16,579 bases of DNA from CAWVWD01 sp965662365 (GCA_965662365.1 CBFIHR010000088.1:1-16579), one strand, 5' to 3'; positions 1 to 7,658 are shown, counted from the stretch's first letter. The notes: generated by a model not told the origin, from the letters alone. Made by a program: numbers and translations.

Positions 1-23
1 GCTATAAACTACTCAAACTAAAC

Positions 24-1391
24 TCAGATTTCAATTCGCTTCAGTCGGTTATTTTTTACGTATTGACGAATGATTTTGACAACATCTAAATTATGTGTGT
101 AACGATCAATTGAATTTTTCAAATCTTCGATTGTCAATTCTTCGGTCGTATCAACATAGCCGAACCCCTGATATTCGCCATTTTCAATTAAGATAACCGC
201 TTGTTCGTCTTTTGTTCTGGCTTTTTCCATCAAGATATAACTACCTTCCAACTCTGGACACTGGATTCTGGCGATAGCTGCTGTTGCCCGTTCATTATAA
301 TTTTCAGGCGATTCTTCGTCAACACATGCACCATAACATTTTTTCAAATGATAATGAAAACAAGCAGCGGTACTACTTCCTAAATCACATTTATTTTGAC
401 AAAGCTCAAATTGTGTTTGTATAAAACGTAGCGTACTCAGGGCTTCCTCTCTTCTTTTAAACTCGTAAATCAAATTCAAATCCTTTTTTGAGCGAGCGAC
501 CGCCATACATTTATACCCTTTTTCATCTTCATAAGTAAAAATGCAATAGGCTTTTTTACGAGGTTTTTGAGCCACATTATACTTTGGTAATAATGTCTTA
601 ATCTCGTGCGACACAAAAAGCAAAGCCGCCAATTCACTTCCCGTTATTTGATACGTAATATCATGTACTTCTTGACACATTCGCTGTGCTTTTTTAGTCT
701 TTGCAGTGAAGTGTTCCATGATACGTTTTTTGATATTGATACTTTTGCCAACATAAATCACTTCACCTTTTTGATTATGAAAATAATAGACACCACAATC
801 TTCGGGCAAAGCGTGTAATTGCTCCATTGTAAAATTAGGCGGTAACTTTGCGGCGTTTACACCACGATTAACCAAAGCCGCTATCGAATCTTCGGCATTT
901 TGTTTTTTCAAAATTGCTTTGAATACTTCTACTGTTGCCAAAACATCATCCATTGCTCGATGTCGTCGTTCGACCTGAATATCCAACATATCAATCAACG
1001 AATCCAAATTATAGCGTCGTCGATTTGGGAACACTAATTTGCTCAAACGTACTGTACACAATTGTTTTCGACGATAAACATATCCCAAACGAGCAAACTC
1101 TTCTTTCAAAAAACCGTAATCAAAATTAACATTATGAGCTACGAAAATCGCTCCCTTTGTCATTTCTACAATATCTTTTGCGATTTCGTAAAACTTAGGA
1201 GCATCAGCCACCATCTCACCAGAAATTCCAGTAATTCGAGTAATATTTGGCGGGATTGAACACTCTGGGTTTACCAAACTTTGGTATTTATCCACCACTT
1301 TTTCGCCATCAAATAAAACAATTGCGACCTCTGTAATTCGGTCACGATTGAATTTTACACCAGTTGTTTCTAAATCTACAATTGCATACAT
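24..1391 (-). CDS. DnaQ-like 3'-5' exonuclease fused to a UvrC/Cho-type GIY-YIG nuclease domain
   Basis: A 455-residue cytoplasmic protein with two nuclease modules. The N-terminal part (about 1-165) is a DEDDh exonuclease like DNA polymerase III epsilon: Exo I has D6 and E8 in VDLETTG, Exo II has D91 in HNVNFDYGFL, and Exo III has H144 and D149 in HRAMDD. A GIY-YIG domain follows at about 195-275, with GVY at 200-202, YVG at 213-215 and R223. Residues 331-356 hold a cysteine cluster (C331, C335, C344, C352, C356) that resembles the one after the GIY-YIG domain of UvrC. The UvrC C-terminal nuclease and helix-hairpin-helix domains are absent, so it is closer to Cho. The likely role is DNA repair or processing; the substrate is inferred only from the family. 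ATG start at 1391; the gene ends 23 bases from the window edge and appears monocistronic. Confidence 0.9.
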   Translation of the reverse strand: MYAIVDLETTGVKFNRDRITEVAIVLFDGEKVVDKYQSLVNPECSIPPNITRITGISGEMVADAPKFYEIAKDIVEMTKGAIFVAHNVNFDYGFLKEEFARLGYVYRRKQLCTVRLSKLVFPNRRRYNLDSLIDMLDIQVERRHRAMDDVLATVEVFKAILKKQNAEDSIAALVNRGVNAAKLPPNFTMEQLHALPEDCGVYYFHNQKGEVIYVGKSINIKKRIMEHFTAKTKKAQRMCQEVHDITYQITGSELAALLFVSHEIKTLLPKYNVAQKPRKKAYCIFTYEDEKGYKCMAVARSKKDLNLIYEFKRREEALSTLRFIQTQFELCQNKCDLGSSTAACFHYHLKKCYGACVDEESPENYNERATAAIARIQCPELEGSYILMEKARTKDEQAVILIENGEYQGFGYVDTTEELTIEDLKNSIDRYTHNLDVVKIIRQYVKNNRLKRIEI

Positions 1392-1395
1392 TTTC

Positions 1396-1418
1396 GCAAA
1401 ATAGTGCTATTTTTTTGC
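1396..1418 (-). promoter_or_regulatory. Hairpin directly upstream of the exonuclease start codon
   Basis: AAAATAG (1398-1404) and CTATTTT (1407-1413) are perfect inverted repeats around a 2-base centre, with GC at both outer ends. The structure begins five bases upstream of the ATG. It could be an operator or a 5'-leader stem limiting ribosome access. No TAnnTTTG box was seen beside it. Confidence 0.3.
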
Positions 1419-1426
1419 TTTAAAAA

Positions 1427-1447
1427 ACGGTGGACGATGGACGGTGG
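1427..1447. repeat. Three tandem 7-bp repeats (ACGRTGG)
   Basis: Three contiguous copies of ACGGTGG/ACGATGG/ACGGTGG, followed by AG. The array is 36 bases upstream of the exonuclease start. The GC-rich unit stands out from the AT-rich spacer and resembles the GCCGTCT/GCCGTCC pair at 4486-4499 when that is read on the other strand. Confidence 0.75.
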
Positions 1448-1589
1448 AGTTTTATAATTTTTTTCTTTAATAATGATTTCCGATTTCGTTTTTAATAACA
1501 TTTATTAATTTAGCATAAACATACTAATCAGAATCAATCATTAAATCATGGGCAACATACAAGAACGATTTATTGTGCTTTATGATGCT

Positions 1590-1625
1590 ATTACAGTATC
1601 TCTAAGACTTCAGAGATACTGTAAT
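1590..1625. repeat. Perfect 14-bp inverted repeat with 8-base loop
   Basis: ATTACAGTATCTCT (1590-1603) is matched exactly by its reverse complement at 1612-1625, with loop AAGACTTC. It is about 125 bases past the phosphoglucomutase stop. No good T-run follows on the minus strand; a short T-rich stretch follows on the plus strand, where no convincing gene lies upstream. It is more likely an interspersed palindromic element than a terminator. Confidence 0.75.
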
Positions 1626-1685
1626 TTCAAGTTTTTAATTTGTACAAAAAACCTGATAAGCAGCATAATTTAATTATGAGTTTAG

Positions 1686-1738
1686 CAAAAAAGTAACTGC
1701 GGTAATTTTAGAATTAATAACCTTATCCCAAAAATTAC
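1686..1738 (-). terminator. Possible terminator of the phosphoglucomutase gene
   Basis: Read on the minus strand, an 8-bp stem (arms at 1731-1738 and 1702-1709) begins 12 bases after the stop codon and is followed a few bases later by a run of six T (1686-1691). The stem is AT-rich with a 21-base loop, so the call is weak. Confidence 0.35.
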
Positions 1739-1750
1739 TGTCAACCGCTT

Positions 1751-3490
1751 TTAAACGCCCAAATCTTTTAAAATAGCGTCCAAACGATTATTTAAAATCA
1801 CCTTTACTTTTTCATAGTTGGCTTTATTTTCCAACTCCGTATTAACGCTACAATAGAATTTCACCTTAGGTTCTGTACCCGAAGGTCGAGCCGAAATAAT
1901 ACTGCCATTTTCTGTAAAGAATTGTAAAACATTAGAAGATGGTAAGTCAATTTTTTCGACCGTTCCATCCATCATATTTTTAGATTCGCTGGTCAAATAA
2001 TCCTTCACCATTGTCACTTTTGAGCCGCCTAAAGTTGTCGGAGGCGTCGCTCTCAATGATTTTAACATCTCTTGAATCTCTTCTGCTCCTTTTTTACCTT
2101 CCTTTTTCAAAGCGACCAAACGCTCCAAATAGAAACCATATTTTTGATAGGCATCTAACAAGGCTTCATACATGCTGCTACCATTATCTTTATGATAAGC
2201 CACCATTTCTGCCAACATCGCACAAGCCACAACTGCATCTTTATCTCTTGCATGTTCGCCAACTAAATAGCCGTAACTCTCTTCACCTCCTGCCAAAAAA
2301 TAGCGTTCGCCTTCGAGTTTCGTCATCATTTCACCGATATATTTGAAGCCTGTTAAGACGTTAAAACAATCGACTCCTTTGTCCGCAGCAATCGCATCAA
2401 TCATATAAGTCGTGACAATTGTTTTGACGATATACTCCTTATTTGTTAATTTTCCGGCTTTTTCCCAAGCTTCTATGATGTATAAAATCATCATGGTAGC
2501 GGCTTGATTTCCATTCATTAAAACAAATTCGCCATCCGTGTTTTTCACAGCGATTCCGACTCTATCCGCATCAGGATCCGTTGCCATGAGTAAGTCGGCA
2601 TCTATTTCCTTGGCTTTCGCCAAACCTAAAGTTAGTGCTTCTTTTTCCTCTGGGTTTGGATAAATGACTGTTGGAAAATTTCCATCATAAGTCATTTGTT
2701 CCTCAACCAAAACGACATTTTCAAAACCATAACGCTTTAACACTGGCGGAACAGAAACGCCTCCAGTTCCATGAATCGGAGAAAAGACAATTTTCAAATC
2801 TTTCTGACGCTGAATCACCTCTTTAGAAATAGATAAAGCTGTCAATGCATCATAATATTTTTCATCTATTTCAGCACCTATCACTTCTACCAAATCCGTA
2901 TTGCGTTCAAAATTAATATCATCAATTGAAGCTACTTTTTGAACTTCTGTCATCACCGCCTTATCCTCTGGCGATACTAATTGACAACCATGTTTGTCAT
3001 AAGCCTTATAACCGTTATATTCTTTCGGATTGTGTGAAGCGGTCAACATCACGCCTCCATGACAACCTAACTCACGGATCGCAAATGACAGTTCTGGTGT
3101 AGGACGAAGGCTTTCAAAATAGTATACCTTAATCCCATTTGCCGAGAAAATGTCCGCTGTGAATCCTGCAAAAACGTCTGAATTGTTACGACAATCGTGT
3201 GCGATGACGACTTTGATTTGCGCTTCATCAGCATATTTTTCTAACAGATAATTAGAAAAACCTTGTGTTGCCTTGCCTAAAGTATATTTGTTCACCCGAT
3301 TAGAACCAACGCCCATAATGCCTCGCAACCCACCAGTACCAAATTCTAAATCCTTATAAAATCCATCGGTCAACCAGTCGGCATCTTCCCTTTCAATATG
3401 TTGGCGAATCTCTGCCTTTGTTGCATCATCATAGTTACCATCTAACCATGCTTGTATTTTTGTTACCAAAGTTGGCTCTAATCCTTTCAT
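1751..3490 (-). CDS. pgcA: Phosphoglucomutase / phosphomannomutase (alpha-D-phosphohexomutase, PgcA/PGM2 type)
   Basis: This enzyme interconverts hexose 1-phosphate and 6-phosphate in the cytoplasm, linking glycolysis to glycogen, cell-wall and nucleotide-sugar synthesis. All four active-site elements are present: the phosphoserine loop TASHNP (150-155, S152), the metal loop DPDADR (305-310, D305/D307/D309), the sugar loop GGEES (401-405) and the phosphate loop RPSGTEPK (535-542). The 579-residue length matches the long bacterial and eukaryotic PGM2/PgcA branch rather than the roughly 460-residue ManB/AlgC branch. The ATG at 3490 follows a 53-base leader measured from a strong promoter at 3543-3574. 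The gene is monocistronic. Preference for glucose or mannose cannot be read from sequence; glucose 1-phosphate is the usual substrate of this branch. Confidence 0.95.
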   Translation of the reverse strand: MKGLEPTLVTKIQAWLDGNYDDATKAEIRQHIEREDADWLTDGFYKDLEFGTGGLRGIMGVGSNRVNKYTLGKATQGFSNYLLEKYADEAQIKVVIAHDCRNNSDVFAGFTADIFSANGIKVYYFESLRPTPELSFAIRELGCHGGVMLTASHNPKEYNGYKAYDKHGCQLVSPEDKAVMTEVQKVASIDDINFERNTDLVEVIGAEIDEKYYDALTALSISKEVIQRQKDLKIVFSPIHGTGGVSVPPVLKRYGFENVVLVEEQMTYDGNFPTVIYPNPEEKEALTLGLAKAKEIDADLLMATDPDADRVGIAVKNTDGEFVLMNGNQAATMMILYIIEAWEKAGKLTNKEYIVKTIVTTYMIDAIAADKGVDCFNVLTGFKYIGEMMTKLEGERYFLAGGEESYGYLVGEHARDKDAVVACAMLAEMVAYHKDNGSSMYEALLDAYQKYGFYLERLVALKKEGKKGAEEIQEMLKSLRATPPTTLGGSKVTMVKDYLTSESKNMMDGTVEKIDLPSSNVLQFFTENGSIISARPSGTEPKVKFYCSVNTELENKANYEKVKVILNNRLDAILKDLGV

Positions 3491-3819
3491 CTTTTTAATT
3501 TCAATAATTTGAGTTTATAATTAGAATTTGTTAAAATTCACGCAAATTTACAGTCAATTGTGCTGGTAATCAAATTAAATAATTGCGAAGTTTTGAATTT
3601 ATAGTGTCTAACATCTTTCAAAAGTTGAATTTCAATACTTTATTTTAATTTATTCTTTTTATTAGAATATTATTCTATTCATCTATTAAATCAAAACTAT
3701 AACAAAGTAATATTTGCCACATGAAATTTCATGTCTCGTTACCCTCAATAAACAGAATCGAAAAGAATAACAGATTTTTGTTAGAAAACGCTCTCTTATC
3801 TTCTCGAAAACATAAGACA
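3491..3819. other. Intergenic region, 329 bp
   Basis: Very AT-rich. Its right side is the 3' flank of the S4 gene and its left side is the promoter region of the phosphoglucomutase gene. It contains two AT-rich palindromes: TAGAAT-ATT-ATTCTA at 3663-3677 and the perfect 16-mer ACATGAAATTTCATGT at 3719-3734. A weak 6-bp stem (3794-3817) lies just past the S4 stop codon. No gene was seen. Confidence 0.6.
3543..3574 (-). promoter_or_regulatory. Bacteroidota-type promoter of the phosphoglucomutase gene
   Basis: On the minus strand, TTTG (3571-3574) is separated by 20 bases from TAAATTTG (3543-3550). This matches the Bacteroidota primary-sigma consensus TTTG-N19/20-TAnnTTTG. It is the best full promoter match in the window and supports the ATG at 3490. 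Confidence 0.75.
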
Positions 3820-4206
3820 TTAATCTCTCCCTTTAAACTTATCAATTATTCGTCTATCACGCTTCGTCGGTCGGCCTTCGCCTTTGTCACGGCGTTCGAA
3901 ACTACGAGAGCGATGAAGGAACCAGTCTTGATATTTATTCATTTCATCTTCTGGTGTGAGATTTTCATAACAAGGTGCAGCCAACTTCGCCCCCACCCTT
4001 TTGTCTATCAAATTTACTACTTTGTAAGTATAATTAAACCCGTTTTTTTTCACCTTCAGTACTTCATCACGAGTCAACATATAAGATGCTTTCACATTCT
4101 TATCATTAATTTTCACCTTTCCATTTTTGCACGCATCTGTTGCCAAAGTTCGAGATTTAAAAATACGAACAGCCCACAACCATTTATCTATTCTTACTTT
4201 ATCCAT
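3820..4206 (-). CDS. hslR: S4-domain RNA-binding protein, Hsp15 (HslR) family
   Basis: A 128-residue basic protein. RIDKWLWAVRIFKSRTLA near the N-terminus is the S4/Hsp15 signature, followed by NGKVKIND and KASYML, the usual S4 strands. The C-terminal tail ends in GRPTKRDRR and KFKGRD, as in other HslR proteins. Hsp15 binds the large ribosomal subunit carrying a stranded peptidyl-tRNA; the same ribosome-rescue role is inferred here. The frame stays open ten codons further, but that extension begins at TTG and is made of a tandem repeat, so the ATG at 4206 is the likely start. No TAnnTTTG promoter was found upstream. The gene appears monocistronic. Confidence 0.88.
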   Translation of the reverse strand: MDKVRIDKWLWAVRIFKSRTLATDACKNGKVKINDKNVKASYMLTRDEVLKVKKNGFNYTYKVVNLIDKRVGAKLAAPCYENLTPEDEMNKYQDWFLHRSRSFERRDKGEGRPTKRDRRIIDKFKGRD

Positions 4207-4235
4207 TTTAGTGATTGGTATTTTGGTGATTAGCA
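4206..4235. repeat. Two 15-bp tandem repeats (7+8 period) abutting the S4 start codon
   Basis: The unit TTTTRGTGATTRGYA occurs twice (4206-4220 and 4221-4235) with three differences. The first base of the array is part of the hslR start codon, so the array forms the gene's immediate 5' leader. A related 15-bp period is seen at 4369-4392. Confidence 0.65.
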
Positions 4236-4337
4236 ATAAAACTTGTTAGCCAAATAATTTCAATTGAAATTGCTTTGTTGACAAATTGATTAGATAATCG
4301 TAATTTTTTTATTTTGTAAATCAGACATTCATATCAA

Positions 4338-4464
4338 CTTTAAAAGTATTAAGAATGTTCCTGTTTGCACAAATCACTAAATTACAAATCACCTCTGGAG
4401 TTTTCAGGATAAACGATTACTAAAAAACACCTATACTACGAACACCAGACAAATACTTTTAAAG
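4338..4464. repeat. 13-bp perfect inverted repeats bounding 127 bp
   Basis: CTTTAAAAGTATT (4338-4350) and its exact reverse complement (4452-4464) enclose 101 bp in the gap between arcA and hslR. No target-site duplication is visible. It may be a small degenerate mobile-element remnant or a chance match in AT-rich DNA. Confidence 0.4.
4369..4392. repeat. Direct repeat ACAAATCAC with 15-bp period
   Basis: ACAAATCAC occurs at 4369-4377 and 4384-4392. The period equals that of the array at 4206-4235, and the unit resembles that array read on the minus strand (AATCACC/AATCACT). Confidence 0.5.
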
Positions 4465-4485
4465 ATGATGACGATTTTTTTCAAA

Positions 4486-4500
4486 GCCGTCTGCCGTCCA
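4486..4500. repeat. Two 7-bp repeats (GCCGTCY) touching the arcA stop codon
   Basis: GCCGTCT (4486-4492) and GCCGTCC (4493-4499) are followed by one A and then the arcA stop codon (4501-4503). On the minus strand this reads as a GACGG-rich heptad pair beginning right after the stop, similar to the array at 1427-1447. Confidence 0.5.
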
Positions 4501-5760
4501 TTAATCTCGAAGAATCGGGCAAGTCATACAGTGCGAGCCACCTCTTGCCCTCGACAATTCACTTGACGGCAAAGCAATGATTGTATTTTCGATTTCATCT
4601 GGTGTAACTTTGCCTTTTCTCAAGTCTTTTAATAACTTTTCAGCAGGGATAACTGTGTAGCCTTTAGCCTCAAATGCTTCAGCGGTTTTATAGTTTCTGT
4701 CATACGTCAAACCAACTCCTTCCTTAATCATAACTAAATTACAGCTATCCGTCCATTGTTCTCGTTCATCATACGGAGACTCCCCATTTCCGCTAAGGAT
4801 AAATTCCATTTCGGCATCAATTTCAGTTTTCAAAAACTCCGCAACAGTTGGATAAAACGTAACCTCATCAGTATCGTGACGATAGACCTCAACATAAGCC
4901 GCAACGCCATCTATTACCAATGGTTTGAACGCTGCGAAATGATTACTTTTGATGTGTGTAAAAACCGTATCAATATGCATCCATGAACGGGCTTTAGTCA
5001 TATTGACTTGGACAACATTTTTCACAATTCCTTTTTGAAATAATACCTCTTTCAGCAACTGAATACCGTATGCAGTTGTCCGTTCGCTGCAACCGATAAG
5101 CAGATAATCTTTGTTAATAATCATCACATCGCCACCTTCAACCGATACTTGTTCGCCCTTGCGAGAAGGCGGAAACAGATCAACCTCATTTAAATTAATG
5201 ATCTTTCCTTCCTTTTGCAAGTCGGCAAACATCGGATGAGCCCAAAAAATAAATCGGGTTAATAAATTTTCTCTTTGACGAGCTTCTTTAGCCGCTTTAG
5301 TAATGAGAACATGGTCATTTATCGTCACCGCAATATCTCTTGTAAATAAGAAATTCGGAATCGGATCGAATAAAAAAGCATTTTCTAATTCATAATAGCC
5401 CGTAATCAAGACTTCCTTCAGTTCCTTCGCAGAAAGATTAAATAACAAATTGCGGTCACGCTGTGGCAACTCTTCGAAATCTGAGATTTTATTAATAATA
5501 ATAAAGCGTTTTTCCATATCATGTTCCAACGCCTCTTCTAACAAATCCTCAACTTCTAAAACATTTTCGTCGCCTAAAAACGCTTTCAGAACATCTGTAA
5601 AAATCTGATGCTCTTCCAACATTTTTGGTAAATAAACAATATCATCAAATAATAATTCTTCTGCTCGTTTGGGAGAAATTCGGTCAATCCCTTCATCTGG
5701 TCGATGAACGATGACTTTTCGTAAAGTTCCTATTTCGGAAGATACATTTATCATTAGCAT
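4501..5760 (-). CDS. arcA: Arginine deiminase
   Basis: Hydrolyses L-arginine to citrulline and ammonia in the cytoplasm. The 419-residue length is typical. Guanidino-group-modifying signatures are all present: NFLFTRD (136-142), EGGD (208-211), the catalytic His in MHIDT (H262) and the C-terminal LSRARGGSHCMTCP with the nucleophile C411. No ornithine carbamoyltransferase, carbamate kinase or arginine/ornithine antiporter gene lies beside it. The enzyme may therefore serve arginine breakdown or ammonia release without the full ATP-yielding ADI operon, or the partners lie elsewhere. ATG at 5760; a second in-frame ATG two codons later (5754) is equally possible. No canonical promoter box was seen in the 160-base upstream gap. 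Confidence 0.9.
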   Translation of the reverse strand: MLMINVSSEIGTLRKVIVHRPDEGIDRISPKRAEELLFDDIVYLPKMLEEHQIFTDVLKAFLGDENVLEVEDLLEEALEHDMEKRFIIINKISDFEELPQRDRNLLFNLSAKELKEVLITGYYELENAFLFDPIPNFLFTRDIAVTINDHVLITKAAKEARQRENLLTRFIFWAHPMFADLQKEGKIINLNEVDLFPPSRKGEQVSVEGGDVMIINKDYLLIGCSERTTAYGIQLLKEVLFQKGIVKNVVQVNMTKARSWMHIDTVFTHIKSNHFAAFKPLVIDGVAAYVEVYRHDTDEVTFYPTVAEFLKTEIDAEMEFILSGNGESPYDEREQWTDSCNLVMIKEGVGLTYDRNYKTAEAFEAKGYTVIPAEKLLKDLRKGKVTPDEIENTIIALPSSELSRARGGSHCMTCPILRD

Positions 5761-5902
5761 AGCATTTTTGAAGTAACACCAATTTGTAAGCAGCCGGACA
5801 TTTTTAAATTTAAAAACCTATAAATCAATTAGTTATAAGAAATAATTCTACTAATGATTTTGTCCAAGTACTCACCTGGTGAATTATGATAATTTTGATT
5901 AC

Positions 5903-5925
5903 AAAGTACAATTTGGGAGTACTTT
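5903..5925 (-). terminator. Small hairpin overlapping the stop codon of the lipoprotein gene
   Basis: AAAGTAC (5903-5909) and GTACTTT (5919-5925) form a 7-bp stem around a 9-base loop that includes the stop codon at 5924-5926. The 8-mer AAGTACTC at 5866-5873 is a further inverted copy of 5917-5924. A real U-run is lacking, so terminator function is tentative. Confidence 0.3.
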
Positions 5926-6622
5926 AATCAACAATATTAATCGTTAAATCATCTGTGTAATACTCTACCTCGGCTCTTTGTTTGTAATAACTACTTACAG
6001 GCAAATCAATCATCGTTTTTCTGACTAAAGAGATGGTAGCAGGCCCTTTTGCAAAATTATAGTATTGTAACTGAATCGGATCGACACTAAATCCGCTTCC
6101 TGCCGTTTCTCCGATTCGGTTAAGACTGGCGCTTTGCCTTTTTGAGTCCGTGATTACAATAATCATTGTTTCGTTTTGTGAACTAATCCTTGGCCCGTCC
6201 CAATTGACTGTAAAACCTTTTGAGATACTCAATTCGCCTTCTTTGATACTAAATTTTTTGATTGGATTGGTTTCGAAAGTCGCCTCAATCGGCTGATAAC
6301 CAGCGTGATTTAATACAAATTTGAACTCACTCGCCTCCGGAAACTCTTCATTAATTTGCATTCGCCATGCTGTATTATTATTAATTTTAGATTGTGACAT
6401 CTTTTCGCCTTGAAGCGTTCCTGATTCGATATTGGGCAATATTGTATCGCCACCTTCATGATACGCATACATTTCTCCTCTGACAAAGTTCGTCTTATCT
6501 GTTCTTAAATAATAGTTGACTAATAATGTTTTATCATAATTTTCAACAACAGTTTTGGGCTTTTTAGGTGCACAACTTGCAAAAGCCGAAACAACGAATA
6601 CGTAAAGTAAGATATTTTTCAT
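5924..6622 (-). CDS. Predicted lipoprotein of unknown function
   Basis: A 232-residue protein I do not recognise. MKNILLYVFVVSAFASC is a clear lipoprotein signal peptide with the modified Cys at 17. The next residues (APKKP) lack the acidic surface-export signal used by some Bacteroidota, so a periplasm-facing lipoprotein is the simplest reading. The rest is beta-rich in appearance, without transmembrane segments or known catalytic motifs. The frame extends 14 codons upstream to a TTG, but that extension would overlap the promoter box at 6662-6669 and would bury the signal peptide, so the ATG at 6622 is chosen. Flanking genes (arginine deiminase, YugP-like peptidase) give no functional hint. 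Confidence 0.75.
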   Translation of the reverse strand: MKNILLYVFVVSAFASCAPKKPKTVVENYDKTLLVNYYLRTDKTNFVRGEMYAYHEGGDTILPNIESGTLQGEKMSQSKINNNTAWRMQINEEFPEASEFKFVLNHAGYQPIEATFETNPIKKFSIKEGELSISKGFTVNWDGPRISSQNETMIIVITDSKRQSASLNRIGETAGSGFSVDPIQLQYYNFAKGPATISLVRKTMIDLPVSSYYKQRAEVEYYTDDLTINIVD

Positions 6623-6661
6623 TGGAATATTAGTATAAGTTTGTAATGTGAAATTTAACGC

Positions 6662-6669
6662 CAAAAATA
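6662..6669 (-). promoter_or_regulatory. -7 box of the lipoprotein gene
   Basis: TATTTTTG on the minus strand fits TAnnTTTG and lies 39 bases upstream of the ATG at 6622. A -33 TTTG at the usual distance is not evident (the nearest is 24 bases away). Confidence 0.5.
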
Positions 6670-6817
6670 CAATTTGCCCAAGAGATATTTATACAAAAAT
6701 GTATGAAGTATCAGAATAATCGAGCGAATTGATAAGTTTCCCTTTCAATTGATGTAAATTGTCGAAGGACGACCTTCATTCGTCTATTGCCTAAGTTTTT
6801 GACAACCCAAACCATTA

Positions 6818-6825
6818 TAAATTTG
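6818..6825 (+). promoter_or_regulatory. -7 box of the YugP-like gene
   Basis: TAAATTTG fits TAnnTTTG. A TTTG at 6798-6801 lies upstream, but the spacer is only 16 bases. It would give a leader of about 120-130 bases before the ATG at 6956. Confidence 0.4.
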
Positions 6826-6955
6826 TTTGATTTGCGGTGAAGTTATTAAATTTAGAAATCTTTTACGACTTCCCGATTGTCTAATATTAAATTAAAGAAC
6901 ACAATGGTCAAGTCGAAATCTAATTCAACCTGTCCATTCAAAAAATAGCAGAAAT

Positions 6956-7645
6956 ATGTTCATAGGTTTAATGATCATCAGTGTAATATTCGCTGGTATA
7001 GGATGGTTAGTGCAGAATCGTTTAAAAAGTAAGTTCGAAAGATACAATCAAGTTAGCTTATCTAATGGACTAAGCGGTCGAGAAATAGCACAGAAGATGT
7101 TAGCTCAGCATGGCATTTACGATGTCCAAATCGTGCAAGGGCAAGGTACACTAACGGATCACTACAATCCTCAAACTAAAACTGTTAGTTTAAGTCCCGA
7201 GATTTATCAAGGTAGAAGTGTAATGGCGGCAGCTGTCGCTGCACACGAATGTGGTCATGCGGTACAACATGCAGAAGCATACAGTATGTTACAGTTACGT
7301 TCGCAATTAGTACCTTTGGTTCAGTTGTCTGCAAGCCTTCAGCAGTACTTTTTCATGTTTGCGTTTGCATTATTCGCCTACATGAATAATCCAATTTTCA
7401 TCTTAATTGCCATCATTTTATTTGGTATCACAACAGCTTTTAGCCTCGTGACCCTACCAGTTGAGTTTGATGCAAGTCACCGTGCAATGACATGGTTGAA
7501 AGACTCCGGAATGACAAGAAGTTCAGAATATGATGGTGTGAAAGATGCTTTAAAATGGGCGGCGATGACTTATGTTACAGCAGCATTAGCCGCAATCGCT
7601 CAATTGTTGTATTTAGTTTGGATGTTTCTCGGAAGCCGTGACTAA
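6956..7645 (+). CDS. yugP: YugP-like membrane zinc metallopeptidase (Zn_peptidase_2 family)
   Basis: A 229-residue integral membrane protein. The zinc motif HECGH is at 97-101 (H97, E98, H101) inside VAAHECGHAVQHAEAY, the family signature. LPVEFDAS at 167-174 is the second conserved block, with E170 a candidate third ligand. Membrane segments are at about 2-20, 128-143, 146-168 and 203-226. The family is widespread, and its physiological substrate is not established to my knowledge. ATG at 6956. It is the only plus-strand gene here and faces the helicase gene across a shared hairpin. Confidence 0.92.
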   Translation: MFIGLMIISVIFAGIGWLVQNRLKSKFERYNQVSLSNGLSGREIAQKMLAQHGIYDVQIVQGQGTLTDHYNPQTKTVSLSPEIYQGRSVMAAAVAAHECGHAVQHAEAYSMLQLRSQLVPLVQLSASLQQYFFMFAFALFAYMNNPIFILIAIILFGITTAFSLVTLPVEFDASHRAMTWLKDSGMTRSSEYDGVKDALKWAAMTYVTAALAAIAQLLYLVWMFLGSRD

Positions 7646-7658
7646 TTATTAATAAATA

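Larger units (their letters stand above)
1392..1750. other. Intergenic region, 359 bp
   Basis: This AT-rich gap holds a hairpin next to the exonuclease start (1396-1418), three 7-bp repeats (1427-1447), a perfect 14-bp inverted repeat (1590-1625) and a possible terminator of the phosphoglucomutase gene (1686-1738). A plus-strand reading frame of 41 codons (1548-1673, starting MGNIQERFIVLYDAIT) runs through the inverted repeat. I do not recognise it and do not call it a gene. Confidence 0.7.
6623..6955. other. Divergent intergenic region, 333 bp
   Basis: Lies between the divergent lipoprotein and YugP-like genes. It holds a -7 box for each direction (6662-6669 minus, 6818-6825 plus) and a small stem ATACA-AAAA-TGTAT near 6691-6704. 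Nothing else was recognised. Confidence 0.6.

Noticed and set aside
2011..2346. Plus-strand frame of 111 codons inside the phosphoglucomutase gene
   Set aside because: Fully antisense to a gene with intact catalytic motifs.
3721..4233. Plus-strand frame of 170 codons opposite hslR
   Set aside because: It is antisense to a well-supported S4-domain gene, and its product shows no domain and a composition typical of a shadow frame.
6623..6664. 14-codon N-terminal extension of the lipoprotein gene
   Set aside because: It begins at TTG, crosses a good -7 promoter box and would hide the lipoprotein signal peptide.
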